From contig CM062814.1 in the NCBI GenBank assembly GCA_031772625.1, positions 823,492,757 to 823,556,756 of the forward strand: a stretch of DNA of 64,000 bases. The letters are read 5' to 3'. Both the position numbers and the translations under genes were made by a program. The notes under the pieces were generated by a model. It saw only the letters and a list, made by a program, of their open reading frames with translations, was not told where the DNA came from and did no database searches. Source of the DNA: Pinus tabuliformis. Its lineage: Eukaryota; Streptophyta; Pinopsida; Pinales; Pinaceae. Shown here in pieces: positions 11,291 to 23,700 of the stretch (position 1 is its first letter; every line of letters starts with the position of its first letter).

Positions 11291-12726
11291 CTTGAAGGCG
11301 TGCTACTTCCTTGTTTGTCGATGTTATCTTCAAGAAATGACTCGTTGGTTTAGCACGCTCTATTTATATACTTGGTAAACTGACTTACTCCAGGTCGCGA
11401 CTCTTCGTCGATGAAGTTTGTATTTTAAACTTCCTCGACAAATACTAAATGCGGTAGGGGGTACGATCGTGATATTTCTAAGCTAGAGAAGCATTTATTC
11501 ATCTTCTCTATTCTCGACGTTTTTTTGGTTCACAACAGAACTTTAAGTTTCTGGCTAATTTATTCATTCATCCTCCTTGTGCCAAAAAATGGGTGTTCCT
11601 AAATAAATATGTGATCTTGTTGAAGGAATTATTTAATGGTGGGACTTGATATTGATACAACTGGTATTCATGGTATTGCAAGATGACAATCATCAATTTC
11701 CATTTCAACTACTTGCTTTCTAGGACTTATTTGTAGACCATTGCTCTTTGTCGAAAAGGATGGTACTACACCTCTCAATTCATTCATGGATTCACGTGCA
11801 TCTTCACTCTCATGCTCCCAAGATTGCATTTTCTTCCTCTAGTACTCATCTGCACGTCGTTTTCTGTCTTTTGTCCCATGCTATTTTTTGAATATTGGTC
11901 AACTGCTTATATTGTAAAATATTGTCTATATTCTTCCATCAACTACTTTCTCCTTGTTATTTCTTTGCAGACGACCTCCTCCCTTCCATTTTCACTGTTT
12001 ATAATTTATTTTATACTTCTCCAATTTTACTTCTTCTCTGTTTCTTTCTCTTCTTTATTTCTCATGAATTACTACCCCCCCATGACGTCCCAACCTATTG
12101 TTGGGTGAGGAGGGAATACCCAACAACCATATTTATTTACTTAGAAAGTAGTCCCACACTTCTTTCGTACCCTTACACTGTGCATCAAGAAAGTTTTTCT
12201 AGTTAGTTTGCCTTTGTTGGCAGTCGATGTTTATTGGATTTTGCAAGGGTGGTTGGTATTTAACGATATGTCCAGCACCCTTGTCGAGGAGGAACTTATG
12301 CGATAGGGTAGGGATCATACAAAAAAAATGTCGTGAAGGTCGTCAAAGAAATTTGCTTTAATATGCTTAATGGAGGTTCTTTCTTCAATTGTTCATTCCT
12401 CGCAGAAGTCATTCATAATCGTCTCGATCCACTCGTGCAAATTTGTTCAACTACCATTTCACAATTTTAGTATTAGTCGGACATCGGTTTCTAGTTTTCT
12501 CATGAGCAATCTAGTCGAGGAATTTTTTGATATTTGGTGGAGCTCCTCTAATTTAATGTTCATGTGCTTCTGTAAAAAAAGTTAGCCCTCGCTTCCTCTA
12601 ATGACAATCTGTTTCTTCTTGCATAGTTCTTCAAGTAATTGTTAATTTTTATCTCCCACCACTGTTGTATCTCTTCCAACGTTAACATTTATGCTTGCAT
12701 ATTCTTTGAGACTCGAGTCCAATACT
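11291..12726. other. Long leader of the Athila/Tat-like element; no recognisable gene
   Basis: Lies between the primer-site relic and gag. Open frames here (for example 11812-12206, +) are rich in Phe, Leu and Ser and have no domain signature. The + strand is pyrimidine-rich at 11940-12060. Confidence 0.4.
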
Positions 12727-12743
12727 ACTGACAATGGAACCAA
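12727..12743 (-). promoter_or_regulatory. Degenerate primer-binding site, tRNA-Asp type
   Basis: The minus strand next to the LTR reads TTGGTTCCATTGTCAGT. It resembles the Athila/Tat consensus TGGCGCCGTTGCCGGGG, with most differences being C-to-T or G-to-A, as expected from decay of methylated CpG sites. Confidence 0.45.
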
Positions 12744-12921
12744 TGTGTTAATTTAGGGAAATGTATGCATAGTTACCGGTAGTAAGGATATCAAGCAATT
12801 ACATAACAGAACACATAAGTAAATAGAGAAGAGAAGAGACACAAAGAGTGAAGAACCAACGAAAGCACACTTCTATTCTATATCTCTTAAAGTCGAATGG
12901 AATTGATACATTGATACATTG

Positions 12922-12957
<36 letters not shown>

Positions 12958-13141
12958 ACACACATACACACACCCACACACACACACACACACACACATA
13001 TAATTACAACAATTTAACTATCTAACCTCACTTAGCTTAGATCTCTCTTTGTCGTCGAGTTGACACAACTGTTGACCGACTTACATTTTTCTTTTCCAAA
13101 TCGACTAGGCTAGTTGACTAAGTCGACTAACCCCTCCAACA
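12744..13141 (-). repeat. 5' LTR of the Athila/Tat-like element
   Basis: Minus strand starts TGTTGGAGGGGTTAGTCG and ends TAAATTAACACA, giving TG..CA ends. The leader and gag follow in the right order on the same strand. The only LTR copy of this family seen in the window. It contains the (AC)n tract. Confidence 0.6.
12925..12998. repeat. (AC)n microsatellite
   Basis: About 37 AC units with a few C or T interruptions (CACCCACAC, CATACAC). It lies inside the LTR. The apparent minus-strand Cys/Val frame over it is a repeat artefact. Confidence 0.95.
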
Positions 13142-13714
13142 AAAATCATCTAAGTAATTTGTGAAATCCCTGGTCTATGGGTAAAGAGTCATTACCATTT
13201 TCACTTTGTGAAGGAGAGTGACTTTCATAGTTGAAAAATCCCCATTGAGAACCTAAGTTAATTTCTCCAGTGGTATCATGGCTTAGCTCAAGGGTGGCTA
13301 CCTATAAAAAAGAGTGCAATGTAGTTAAGCCTAAGTTTGGGTGGAGAGTAGCTCACCCTTCTTCAATTTCCAACAAATTAAGTATATGAGATAAGTGTAT
13401 ATACCTCTTATGAATAAAATGACACTATTGTTCAAGGCCCATGAATATTATTGTGTTGGTTGTTATGCTTGTTAGTGAAAATGGATTGACATGTACGTTG
13501 TGAACATTTGATAAGTGTGTATGAATTAAATTATGTTTAATACTCCATGATCATGACATTCTAGTTTCTTGTGTATGATGTAACAATGAGATGAGCAAAG
13601 ATGTACCATGCTTGGTCTCTAGTTGTTATTTCCTTTTATCAATAAATTATGTGCATGAAAGTATGCCTTTGGGGCATGCTGTCCATAAAGAATATAAAAT
13701 GTATGATTGGAAAT
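13142..13714. other. Unassigned spacer
   Basis: AT-rich DNA between the Gypsy LTR and the LINE. No gene, LTR pair or structured repeat was seen. Confidence 0.5.
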
Positions 13715-13889
13715 AATAATGCAAAGATAGTGGCAAATGATGATCATCATGAAAAATGAGCCCTGCCAATATGAGGCGCAAACCCTAGGGTTCGAAAACC
13801 TGCAAGAAACCTGACATTACAGAGGAACGACCACATTGTCGACAACCAACTGAAGGCAAGGACATGCAAACATCAGAAGGGGGGGGGGG

Positions 13890-15296
13890 AGATCCCCTCC
13901 TACCAGAATGTAGCAGCTGGTGATTCAAGTGGGAAATCCAGCAAGCAACCGAGTTCCCAGGAAGAGGTAGCCCCCAATAATGGCCCTGTCCTAGAAGCTA
14001 GATGGCAGGCCCGAAGCAGAGGACAGTGCTTGCCGTGTGCAATAGAGAAACCCAGATTTATAATACCCATTAACAAACTGGAGAGATATCACAACTACAT
14101 GAAGGACCACGCGATGATTTGCAAATTCATTGGTGTTTGGCCAATAGAGAAGGACTTGATCAAATGGATCCAACATAAATGACAACCAAAAGGACATGTA
14201 GAACTCAAGCTGGGAGCCAAAGGGTTTTTTACGGTAATCTTCTCAAACCTGCAAGATAAGGAAAGAGTCTTCGAAAATGGTCCATATTTTCATTATAATG
14301 CAGGATTGTTTATGAGGTACTGGGAGGAATGCTATAATCCTGATAAAGAGAAATTCCTAGCAGCCCCTATCTGGGTGAGACTCTTTGGCCTCCCAATGGA
14401 TTTTTGGGATCCAGAAATACTGGAAGGAATCGAAAACTCAATAGGACGATTTGTTAAAATCACAAAAACCACGCGAAGGGGCCACTACACTTCCTATGCT
14501 AGGATCTACATGTACATGAATATCTCAGAGCCTATCCCTGAATCAATAGAACTGGAATATCATGAAGAAATCTGGCAACAGACCTTGGACTATGAGCATA
14601 TACCGTTCTGATGCCGCTGATGCCATGAATATGGACACTTATTCAAAGAATGTTTGTTGAACCAAGAAGTCAGACCAGATTTAAAAGAAAAACAAATGAA
14701 ACCCCCACAGGAGATAGATGAGGGATTCAAAGAAGTCAAGCACAAAAGGAAGGCCCTGAAAGAACAACAAAACCCATGAAACAATCAAACACAAATGAAT
14801 AACAAGAACATATATGAGGTATTATAGGAAGAAGAGGAAGGAATGGAAAACGAGACATAAACAATGGACTACCAGGACAGAGAGAAGTAGTCAGAGTAAA
14901 ATAAAAATAACCCCAAAGAGGAAAGCCCAAATGGATCCAACAGAAAAAGAAGAACATGAACAAACAGATCTCACCATAATGGAAGTGGATGCAGTGAGGG
15001 GAGAGGAGTTAAGCACAAAAGAGGAAGTTTTGAAAAGACTGTTAAATGAATGGAGGCATCTGGATGAAAGATTCATCCCAGAGGACCAAAAGAAATTATA
15101 CAAGGAAACCTTCCAGCAATATAAGGCTAACCAAGGACAAAGACAAGTAGAGATAGCAGAGCAACTAGGCATGCAACAAGAAGAAAACTCACAAGAACAA
15201 CAAAACAAAAGTAAAGGAGGCAAGAAAAGAGGGAGAAGAAATTTGCAAGAGTCAATCCAAATAATGGGAGAGATGCTGGTAAAACAGGAAGGGTAG
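13890..15296 (+). pseudogene. LINE ORF1: DUF4283 domain, CCHC knuckle, charged C-terminus
   Basis: Pieced from adjacent frames. KFIGVWPIEKDLIKWIQHK, LKLGAKGFFTVIFSNLQDKE and ENGPYFHYNAGLFMRYWEE form the DUF4283 domain of plant LINE ORF1 proteins. APIWVRLFGLPMDFWDPEIL and RGHYTSYARIYMYMNIS complete it. A zinc knuckle CHEYGHLFKEC (preceded by CR*) sits at about 14611-14655. A frameshift near 14815 leads to a Lys/Glu/Gln-rich tail ending at 15296. ORF1 proteins bind the LINE RNA. The spacing to the ORF2 start is 43 bp. A poly-G run near 13879-13889 may have disturbed the N-terminal frame. Confidence 0.8.
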
Positions 15297-15339
15297 TACC
15301 GCTCTCAGCGGTATTCCAACAACTAAACAAAGTTAACCA

Positions 15340-18300
15340 ATGATAGTACTATCATGGAATATAAGGGGCCTTAACAATCGGGGAAAACAGAGATATCTAT
15401 AGGAGAGACTAAGAAAGGAAAAGCCTCAAATAGTTCTTCTCTAAGAAACAAAGATAATAGGTGAAAAACTAGAGGAGATTCTACAGAAAATGAAACCAAG
15501 ATATGAAGCAGTTGCACTGGATGCAAAAGGGAGTGCAGGAGGAATAACTATGCTCTGGAACCCAGCAGAGGTTATGGTAGACTACTGGATAGGAATGCCA
15601 CGAATTCTTACTGGCCATTTCCGGAACATAGGAACTAAAGAATGGATTATAATCTCAGCAGTGTATGGACCGCACATCCCTGCAGAGAAAGAAAACTTTA
15701 TACAATTCATTAGGAAATTAAGCCACCTGCATGCAGACAAGCTCTGGTTAGTAGCAGGGGATTTCAATTTAATAACTTCTTTGGAGGAAAGAAAAGGAGG
15801 GATCAGAAGAGAAGAACCTAAAATGGAGCAGTTTAGGGATATGCAAGAAGAGCTCCACCTAGTAGATATCCCCACCAATAATGGAACATATACCTGGAAT
15901 AACTGAAGAGGAGGAAACTGTCAAATTGCATCAAGGCTAGACATATTCCTGGCAACTAAAAATTTAATAAGTAGAGATGTTTATTATGAAGCATCAATCC
16001 TGCCATGCATGGGATTTGACCAATCGCCAATAAGGCTGGAAGTAGATATGAAACAAGGGAAAAATAAGCGACTATTCCGGTTTGAAGCCTTCTGGCTGCA
16101 GGATCCAACTTTCTTAGAAAAAATAAAGGAATGGTGGAGATCAAGCACAAAACAAGGGGGGAACAAAATACATACATTCTAGTTACGCCTCAAAGAGCTC
16201 AAAAAAAAATGGAACAAAGAAGAATTTGGGAATATTCATCAAGATCAGGAATTACTTCAGTCAAGGATGAATAGGAGGCAACAACAAATAATAACAAATG
16301 GTCGATCAGAAACCCTAGTGGAGGAAGAAGGACAATTGTTGACGAGGATGGAGGAAAGGAGGCAACAAGAAGAAATCTTGTGGAAACAAAAATTAAGAGT
16401 CCAGTGGCTAAGCGAGGGAGAAAATAACATAAGATTCTTCCATAAAGCAATGATACAACACCGACAATATAACATAATATTTTCTTTATTAGATCAGGGA
16501 GGAAACCTACTAATACAAATTGAAGAGATGGAGAACTTGCCAGTTCATCATTTCCAAGAAATAATGACAGAACCAACCAAAATAGAACATAGGAGATAGG
16601 TAAGATAACTAGGCATATCCCACAACTGGTCAGCAGGGATCAAAACCTAGCTCTAATGAGAATAATAACCATGGAAGAAGTGGAATAGGTAGTCAAAGGA
16701 TTACCAAATAATAAAGCTCTAAGACCAAATGGATTTACTGCAGAATTCTTCCAAGCAACATGGCCTATTCTAGGAGAGGATATCCTAGAAGTAGTGGAGG
16801 AGTCCAGACGAACAAAAAAGGTACACCCGGCTCTTAACTCAACCTTTTTAGCTCTTATTCCAAAATCTGACCACTCCGAAGAGCTGCAGGGGTTTAGACC
16901 CATAGCTTTATGCAATGTAATTTATAAAATCCTTTCAACCATCATGGTCAATCGTCTCAAACTAATTCTCCCAGCCCTAATTTCCCAAGAGCAAACTGGC
17001 TTCGTTAAAGGAAGGCAAATAGTGGACGAGATAGTAACAACTCAAGAAGCAATACATTCCCTTAAGCACCTCAAAGCCAAAGGAATGATGATCAAATTAG
17101 ATCTATCGAAATCTTATGATCGGTTAAGCTAGACTTACCTCCAAGGAATCCTGAAAGCCTTCGACTTTGACCCCTGATGGATAAATTGGATTTATTCTTT
17201 GATATCGACTCCTGTATTTTCAATCCTCCTGAATGGAGCTCCATCAGAGATATTCAACGCAACAAGGGGACTTAGACAAGGAGATCCAATTTCCCCTTTC
17301 CTATTCATATTAGCAGCTGAAGGTCTTGGGAGACATGTGAAAACAAAGGAGAAAGCAGGACAATTTAAAGGCCTACGCATGTGGGGAAATGATCTAGCCT
17401 TAACACATCAACAATTTGTTGATGACAACAACCCTTAAGGAAGCCGGAAGCCATAACCCTCCTCGCCATTTTGCAAGACTTCATGGATGCCTCAGGAACA
17501 CAAATCAACAAAGAGAAGTCGAATATCTTCTTCTTCAATACAACAACTCAATCCCAAACTTTCCTGGCAAGAAAAATGGGAATAGGAACCTTTCCATCCA
17601 AATATCTGGGGATTCTGTTAAGCCTTCATCCGATTAGAGTGGAAAATTGGAAGGTACTACTTGCAAAGATCCAAGGTCACCTACAAAACTCGACTTTCCG
17701 AACTTTAAACATGGCGAGTAGAGTTATATTGCTTAAGGCAGTGTTGCAATCGATACCTATATACCAGCTCTCAAGCCTAGCAGTCCCTAAAACTGTGTGC
17801 AATGAAAGGACAAATATATTCAAGAAATTCCTTTGGCAAGGGCCACAAACAGTAAAGAAATGGGCTTTATTATTTGGAACTGGCTAATTAAACCAACCAA
17901 AGTAGGGGGTTGGCCTCTGGGACCCGTACACTCTGAACCAAGTCATGGGGCTAAGCTACGGCGGTGATGGATATAAGGAGGAACAAATCTATGGAAAGAG
18001 ATATGGGGTAGAAAATATGGGATGCCCAGGTCGACAGAAGGAAGACTGAGAATTCAAGAGAATATAAAAGGGTCGGCAATCTGGAACCTTGCAGCAAAAA
18101 ATAAGGAACTGATAAGAACCCATAGTTTCTGGGAAATTAGAGGAGGAGATAAAGCAAGGTTCTGGCAAGAGGCTTGGCAGCAGAGAGAAAAATTATTCAG
18201 TAAGCCAGACCTAGTGGAAATATTCCTAAACACGAACAACCCAACAAACCAGACGGTGAGAAACTTCTAGGAAACGGAAACAGAAGCACAATGGAGAAAA

Positions 18301-19488
18301 TGGAAGAGCAGACAACACTGGCCAGAAGCACCTAATTCTATACAGTGGGAAAATTATGACAAAGAAATGGAAACCAGAAGAATAGCGATTGCAGAAGGAT
18401 CAGATATTATAAGATGGGGATACATAACAAAAGGGATGTTCACCATCAAAGAAGGATATTATCTACAAGCAGAACACCAACAACAACAAGGGAAACCCAT
18501 ATGGGAACACATATGGAAGGATAAATGGTGGCCGAAAGTAGCCTTCTTCCTGTGGGTGGTACACCATGGCTGGACCTTAACATGGGATCAATTACAACTA
18601 AGTGGGACATAGGGGCCATCGATTTGTTTCACATGTGAAGGACAAAATAAAACGATGGAACACCTAACAAATGATTGCAGTTATAGCAGAGTCTTATGGA
18701 AAAATCATGAATTACTCTTTGTCCACACGAACATGGATCAATCAAGCACCAAAGAAACAATGGAAAAATGGAGAAAGGAAATATACTAGAGCCCTATCTT
18801 GAACCGAGCCTAGAATATCTCCTTAGGATTCCTTTTGTGGGCAGTTTGGAAAGAGAGGAACCAGAGAATCTTCAAAGGGGAAAAAAAGCAATGGAATTGT
18901 GGGGAATGACAGTTCGAAACATCCGAGAGATGATTCTAGCAGAGAAATGGTACCTAGATGACTGGGAAACCACACCATAGGAGAGACGAGTAATGGATAG
19001 GCTAAATCTGAAACTCAAGAATGTTGATGCCGAACTCCTGGAAACAACAACCTATACGCCATGACTCCTTAGCCCACTTCAAGTTTCCCCCAGAGAACTT
19101 TCTCAAACTAAACTTCGATGGTGCAGCGAAAGGGAATTCGGGAATAGCCTGCTCAGGGGGAGTGTTTAGAGAACACCAAGGCAAAACAATCAGGGCGTTT
19201 ACAATGGATTGTGGAACAACCAACAATAATGAAGCGGAATTCTACGTGCTGAAAAAAGGGTTAGAAATCATTCAAAGAGAAAACTTCCATAAGATGGCAG
19301 TGGAAGGAGATTCAACACTAGTGATATATACAATGAGAAAACTTCAACAAGGAACTCCATGCGAAAAAATAATCCAAAGTTGGAGAACAACAAGACTAGT
19401 ACAGGAAATAGGAAGCTTGATAAAAGGAGTAGCCTACATCATCTCGACACATGTACGTCGTTGGGAAACATGGCAGGAGATTTCTTAG
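15340..19488 (+). pseudogene. LINE ORF2: endonuclease, reverse transcriptase, zf-RVT, RNase H
   Basis: Starts at ATG 15340 (MIVLSWNIRGLNN). Endonuclease (to about 16060) shows GSAGGITMLWNP, LVAGDFNLI and FDQSPIRLE, where the usual catalytic SDH has become FDQ. Reverse transcriptase (about 16660-17600) shows GFRPIALCNVIYKILSTIMV, QTGFVKGRQIVDEIV, NATRGLRQGDPISPFLFI and FVDD in place of the YADD box. The finger-like zf-RVT block (about 18510-18720) has WPKVAFFLWVVHHGWT and CFTCEGQNKTMEHLTNDC. RNase H (about 19085-19480) has LNFDGAAKGNSG, NNEAEFYVLKKGLE and VEGDSTLVIY, so the D, E and D catalytic residues remain. Stops and shifts occur throughout. Confidence 0.88.
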
Positions 19489-20520
19489 AAAATTGGGGAT
19501 GTGGTAGACCTAGGAGAAGCTTGGATATACCAGGAGAAGCTATAAATCAAACAAAAGGGTTGAATAGCCTCACAAAAATCCTGAGAAACGAGAAAGAGAA
19601 AGCATAGGATCTCGATCGGGGTGTGTAGGGACATGGGAGCCAATAGGTGAAGGAAGTCTGGGACAAATGGAAGGAGGACGGATAGGTGGAAAAAGGAACG
19701 GGGAAAAGAAGGCGGCTGGAGCAGCCATAGGAATGAAGGAAATGACAGAGGGAAATCAATGGATGAGAGGTGGGCGCCTCAATCGAGGACCTCACATGGA
19801 GGAAGAGGAGGCATAAATTAAAAAAGGGAAAGGGGCAGGTACCTCGGTAATGAGGACAGGTAAGTGGGGGAGTAGGTTAAAGGAAAAGGTGGCAAGGTAG
19901 CAAGGCATTTGCATGTAGGGTGATCGCATGGACGAAGAAGGTGGTCAACACTGGGCAAAGGAAGGTGACGAACAACATCTGGAATTCGTTGACAGAAATA
20001 GGTATGTAGTAACAACCCCCTCCTATGGTGATAGAGTAGTAATGCCCTATAATTGAGAGCATGCAAAATCTAATGCATGCCTACCGTGTAGGAACCCCAA
20101 CAGAGGTTAAGGCGGTGATAACTTCATGGGAAGCGGAGCTCAATGCCAACGTGGTAAATGAAGAAATCCCAAAATCTGACTGGGAGCACATAGTTCAGGA
20201 TCTGAGACACACCTGCGGGCGCCAAACATTATTTTGATAGACCATTAAGTTATATTGGGTCATGAAAAATATTATGGCAAAGGTAATGACAACGTATAAA
20301 GACATAAAGGAGTAAGAAGAGGACAAACATGAAGAGCTCGTCTTAAAAGACATATAGAAGGAGATCCAATCAGTATAGATGCAACAATTCCACCATAACT
20401 AAAACTTAAAGAGAATGGAAAAACAGATTTAGACACTGCTGCAAAGTGAAGTGCCTGGGTCTAGTGCGAAAGATCCGGTTCCAATAGATTCTTTAGATGA
20501 ATGAAACAGTGATATTGTTA
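19489..20520 (+). other. Coding-like 3' segment of the LINE beyond RNase H
   Basis: Lies inside the target duplication, so it belongs to the element. A 55-codon open frame at 20072-20239 reads TPTEVKAVITSWEAELNANV then NEEIPKSDWEHIVQDLRHTC. In the same frame after stops follow KLYWVMKNIMAKVMTTYKDI, EEDKHEELVLKDI and KRMEKQI, ending near 20505. The composition (amphipathic, Glu/Lys-rich) looks like an eroded protein rather than a UTR. I do not recognise the domain. Confidence 0.45.
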
Positions 20521-20795
20521 GTTAAATTTTGTTATGATGTCGAATAACATTTACTTTTCAAGAATTAAGCATATAATAGACATAGCAACAAATGTAGCCT
20601 GGATGATAAGAATTAAACTGTTTAAATTTTGGACAGCTTTTGATGCTGATCGGTGGCCAACAGACCTGGTTTCCTGCAGGCAGGTTGAGGCCACCAGGTA
20701 TATTTTGAAAGACATATATTACTACCTGTTTATGGAAAATTAATAGAAAAGAGAAGAACTACCAAGCTTACACAAAATAAAATAATGCAAAGATA

Positions 20796-23700
20796 AGTTG
20801 GGGCCTAATCTCTTCTTCTAATATGTTAGAGTGGTCCATCTTTGCCCATACCATGTATGGGATGGAACACCAAAAACTGCATCCCTATTGAGTGTGAGGG
20901 GGCTTGAAGGCACTCCTTTGTTTGAAGGGAATTTGGTTTCCTCTAAATAAAATCCAGAATATTGGTTACCTATATATGAGAAAGGTAGAAGTTTGAGGTG
21001 GTGAGTTTCAGTCTTAAGTGAGTAAGGAGAAATTCTTTAGTTGAGTGAAGTTGAGTATTTGGCCATAGGCCATCTCTTTGTCTTCTATTAGGAGATGATT
21101 AACTAGAAGTAATGTCCTTGAGAGGGCATTACATGATGGAGCAAACTTTTCAGTTGTTAGGATGTTTGGGGATAGTATTAACCCTCTTGAAAGCAATTTT
21201 CATACCTCGTAAAGGGCTTCAAAACTCTATCACAAATTTTAGAAATTTAGGGATTAACCTTAAGAATTTTGGGGGTGGAGGCTTTTGGCTTGGCCCTGGT
21301 CACATGGTCATTGATAGGCCATGGCCAAGAGCTACATGAGAAAGGGGTTGTGGGTCCATATCGAAACCTCTATGCTGATAGTTCCTAACAAGTCCATCAG
21401 TTGGTGGAGATGTTTTTGTCCCATGCCATCCCTCATCAATTGATAGATATTTTATCATGTAACTTAGAGTTTTGAGTCATCGGGGCCAGTCCTTATCCTT
21501 ATCCTCTAGTCATATGCGCAGTGGGAGTTGTAACTGGGAGCCTAGACCAAATGGGTCCACGAGTTGTCAGATGTTAGACATTAACCTTTTCCCCCGATGC
21601 TAACAAAACCCACATTTCTGTTGAGTAATAAAATATCTGGGAGTCATCATTTGATGGATTGGGGATTGGAGTATTGGGCTATCAAGCACCTGCAAAGGTT
21701 GAACCCTTGTGAACTCCTGATTCTAATAGGTGTCGACGACTCTGTCAGTTGATGGGAACTTTGCTATCAATATGAGTCTTTTGTCAAGCGTCAACCTTCA
21801 GTTTTCAATGGCCATGGAGTTATTGGGTTGATCCCTTGATTCCAACAAAACCCACATTTCTCTTGAGTAATGAGACAATTGGGAGTTGTCATTTGACGGG
21901 TCAACGATCGAAGTAATAGATGTTCGAGCACTTGTCGACGTCGAGCCGTTGTGAACTCCCGATACTAATGGGCATTAATGAGTCCTTTAGTTGATATGAA
22001 CTTTCTTGTTAGTAGGAGTCCATTGTCAGGTGTCAAGCATCAAGTTGACAAGAGGTTGGGCCTTTTGTATTGGATGGATTCCATAATATTAAAGAGAGCG
22101 AAAACCCCATCTATTGTCACGAGAGGCACTTGTCATTACCAAAAGGTGTTGTACCATAGGGTTTCAGAGTTCAGGTGCTGGAGAGAGTAAGGTAAGGATT
22201 TTGGGGATTCCTCCAGAAATTGTGAAGCCTAATGAGGAGTAAGACATGGTGCTCTAGTTGACATGGCGAAGGCCGCCACATGCCCATAACATATCATTGC
22301 ACAACAATGACATGTGGGTAGGGGAGGTAACATGTATCTGCCACATGGAAGCGTTAGGGAGGCCACATGGCGTTAAGAGGTCAATTCTTTAAGTGGACAT
22401 AATTTTGTGTTGGAGCTCGAATTCATACAAAACTTATACCATCAGAAATATTTTAATAGAAGGTGATGGTGATGTCAGAGATGAACTTTGAGGAAGTTGG
22501 AGAAGAGAAAAATCTTATAGCCCCATCTAAATAATTTAGCTATGGAGGTCAAGTCTGAAACCCTAATTAGGCATTAGGGGGCTCGATATGTTACAATTCG
22601 AACTTTTGGAATTGTTCTCATGGGCATTTATTATGTACCCATTATTTGGGCATTCATGGAAGTTTTGAGTCACAAATTATAATGAAATTGTAATATCCCT
22701 CTCTAAATGATCACTTAAGGAGAATGACTTAGTAGCCTACTTGATTCCCAAAGGCTATAGTTGGTCAAAAAGGGGATCAATTAATTTAATTATTTAAATG
22801 TCATTTGTAAGAAAAAGAAACATGTGACATGACAATGATCTAGTAAAAAAGGTAAAAGAAAAAAAAAGGTTATAAACGAGAGATTGGTCATGTCGATCTA
22901 TCAGAATACTTCTTCAATAATGCATCCATGTGGCATCTTAGATAGATCAAAATGCATGACACGCGTGTTGTTGTGCCAATGACACTCCATATTTGTTGGT
23001 ACCATCAACACAATCTCATAATTCACAAGACCAACATGCCCACCAAGCTTAGGGATCAAGTTGATCATGTCAACTAATCAATCAAAATTAAGAAACATCC
23101 AAACAACTAAAATAGAGATGGCATCTAAAAGATTAGGGAAGACTCAATCTCAACTACAACATCTTCCTAATTATAGCTTTAAAGTAAATCCTTGTTTTCT
23201 ATTTGGTTATTAGTAAATAAAATATTGATTTTCAAATATGATATTTTTTTTCTTTAAAAAAGAAGAAGAAAAAAACACATAATTATATTATGAATAACAA
23301 GATTACATTTCAAAAACACCCTAAGGAGAGAATATATATATATATATATAAAATAAAAATGACCCAAAATGTGTAACAATTGATTTGAGTGAGCTTTTTC
23401 CTAAGTCCCAAAGTTCAAATCTCATAGGAGAAGTTGAAGATAAAAACCATCTCATAGAAGAAATTAAAGATAAAAACCACTTTTGAGAAAATTAAACTAT
23501 CCCAAAAGACATCTAAACTTCACGCACACAATCATAATAACAACAATATAATTAATTTCATCATTCTTTTAATCCAAACTTAAACTCAATCTAATTACTT
23601 AAAAATAATAATAAGAAAATTCCATAAACAAAACACCAATTTTTACATAATAATCTAGCTTTAACTTTATCACTTTTAGGACTTACACTTTACCTTACCG

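Larger units (their letters stand above)
6651..13141 (-). mobile_element. Athila/Tat-like Ty3/Gypsy element, 5' half, interrupted by a later insertion
   Basis: On the minus strand: a 398-bp LTR (13141-12744), a tRNA-Asp-type primer-site relic (12743-12727), a long leader, a Gag domain (about 11290-10680), foreign DNA (about 10401-8575), the C-terminal part of Gag with two zinc knuckles (8570-8110), and an aspartic-protease-like region (7666 to about 6660). The element stops at about 6650, where the chromovirus remnant begins, so reverse transcriptase, integrase and 3' LTR are lost. The double knuckle, Gly/Arg-rich Gag tail and primer type fit the Athila/Tat branch. The clade assignment is inference. 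Confidence 0.65.
13730..20780 (+). mobile_element. Full-length LINE with ORF1, ORF2 (EN-RT-RNase H) and an extra 3' segment, 15-bp target duplication
   Basis: The element lies between two exact copies of AATAATGCAAAGATA (13715-13729 and 20781-20795), a target-site duplication of LINE length. The right copy follows the A-rich stretch ACACAAAATAA. Inside are an L1-type ORF1 (about 13890-15296), ORF2 with endonuclease (15340 on), reverse transcriptase, zf-RVT and RNase H (to about 19488), then about 1.3 kb of further sequence. Total 7.05 kb. ORF2 has many in-frame stops and frameshifts, several of them CAA or CAG to TAA or TAG, so it is an old copy although structurally complete. Confidence 0.9.

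Noticed and set aside
11812-12206. Overlapping + frames rich in Phe, Leu and Ser that could suggest membrane proteins
   Set aside because: Pyrimidine-rich leader of a minus-strand Gypsy element. Two overlapping frames of equal quality indicate composition, not coding.
12799-12999. Minus-strand frame rich in Cys and Val
   Set aside because: Translation of the (AC)n microsatellite inside an LTR.
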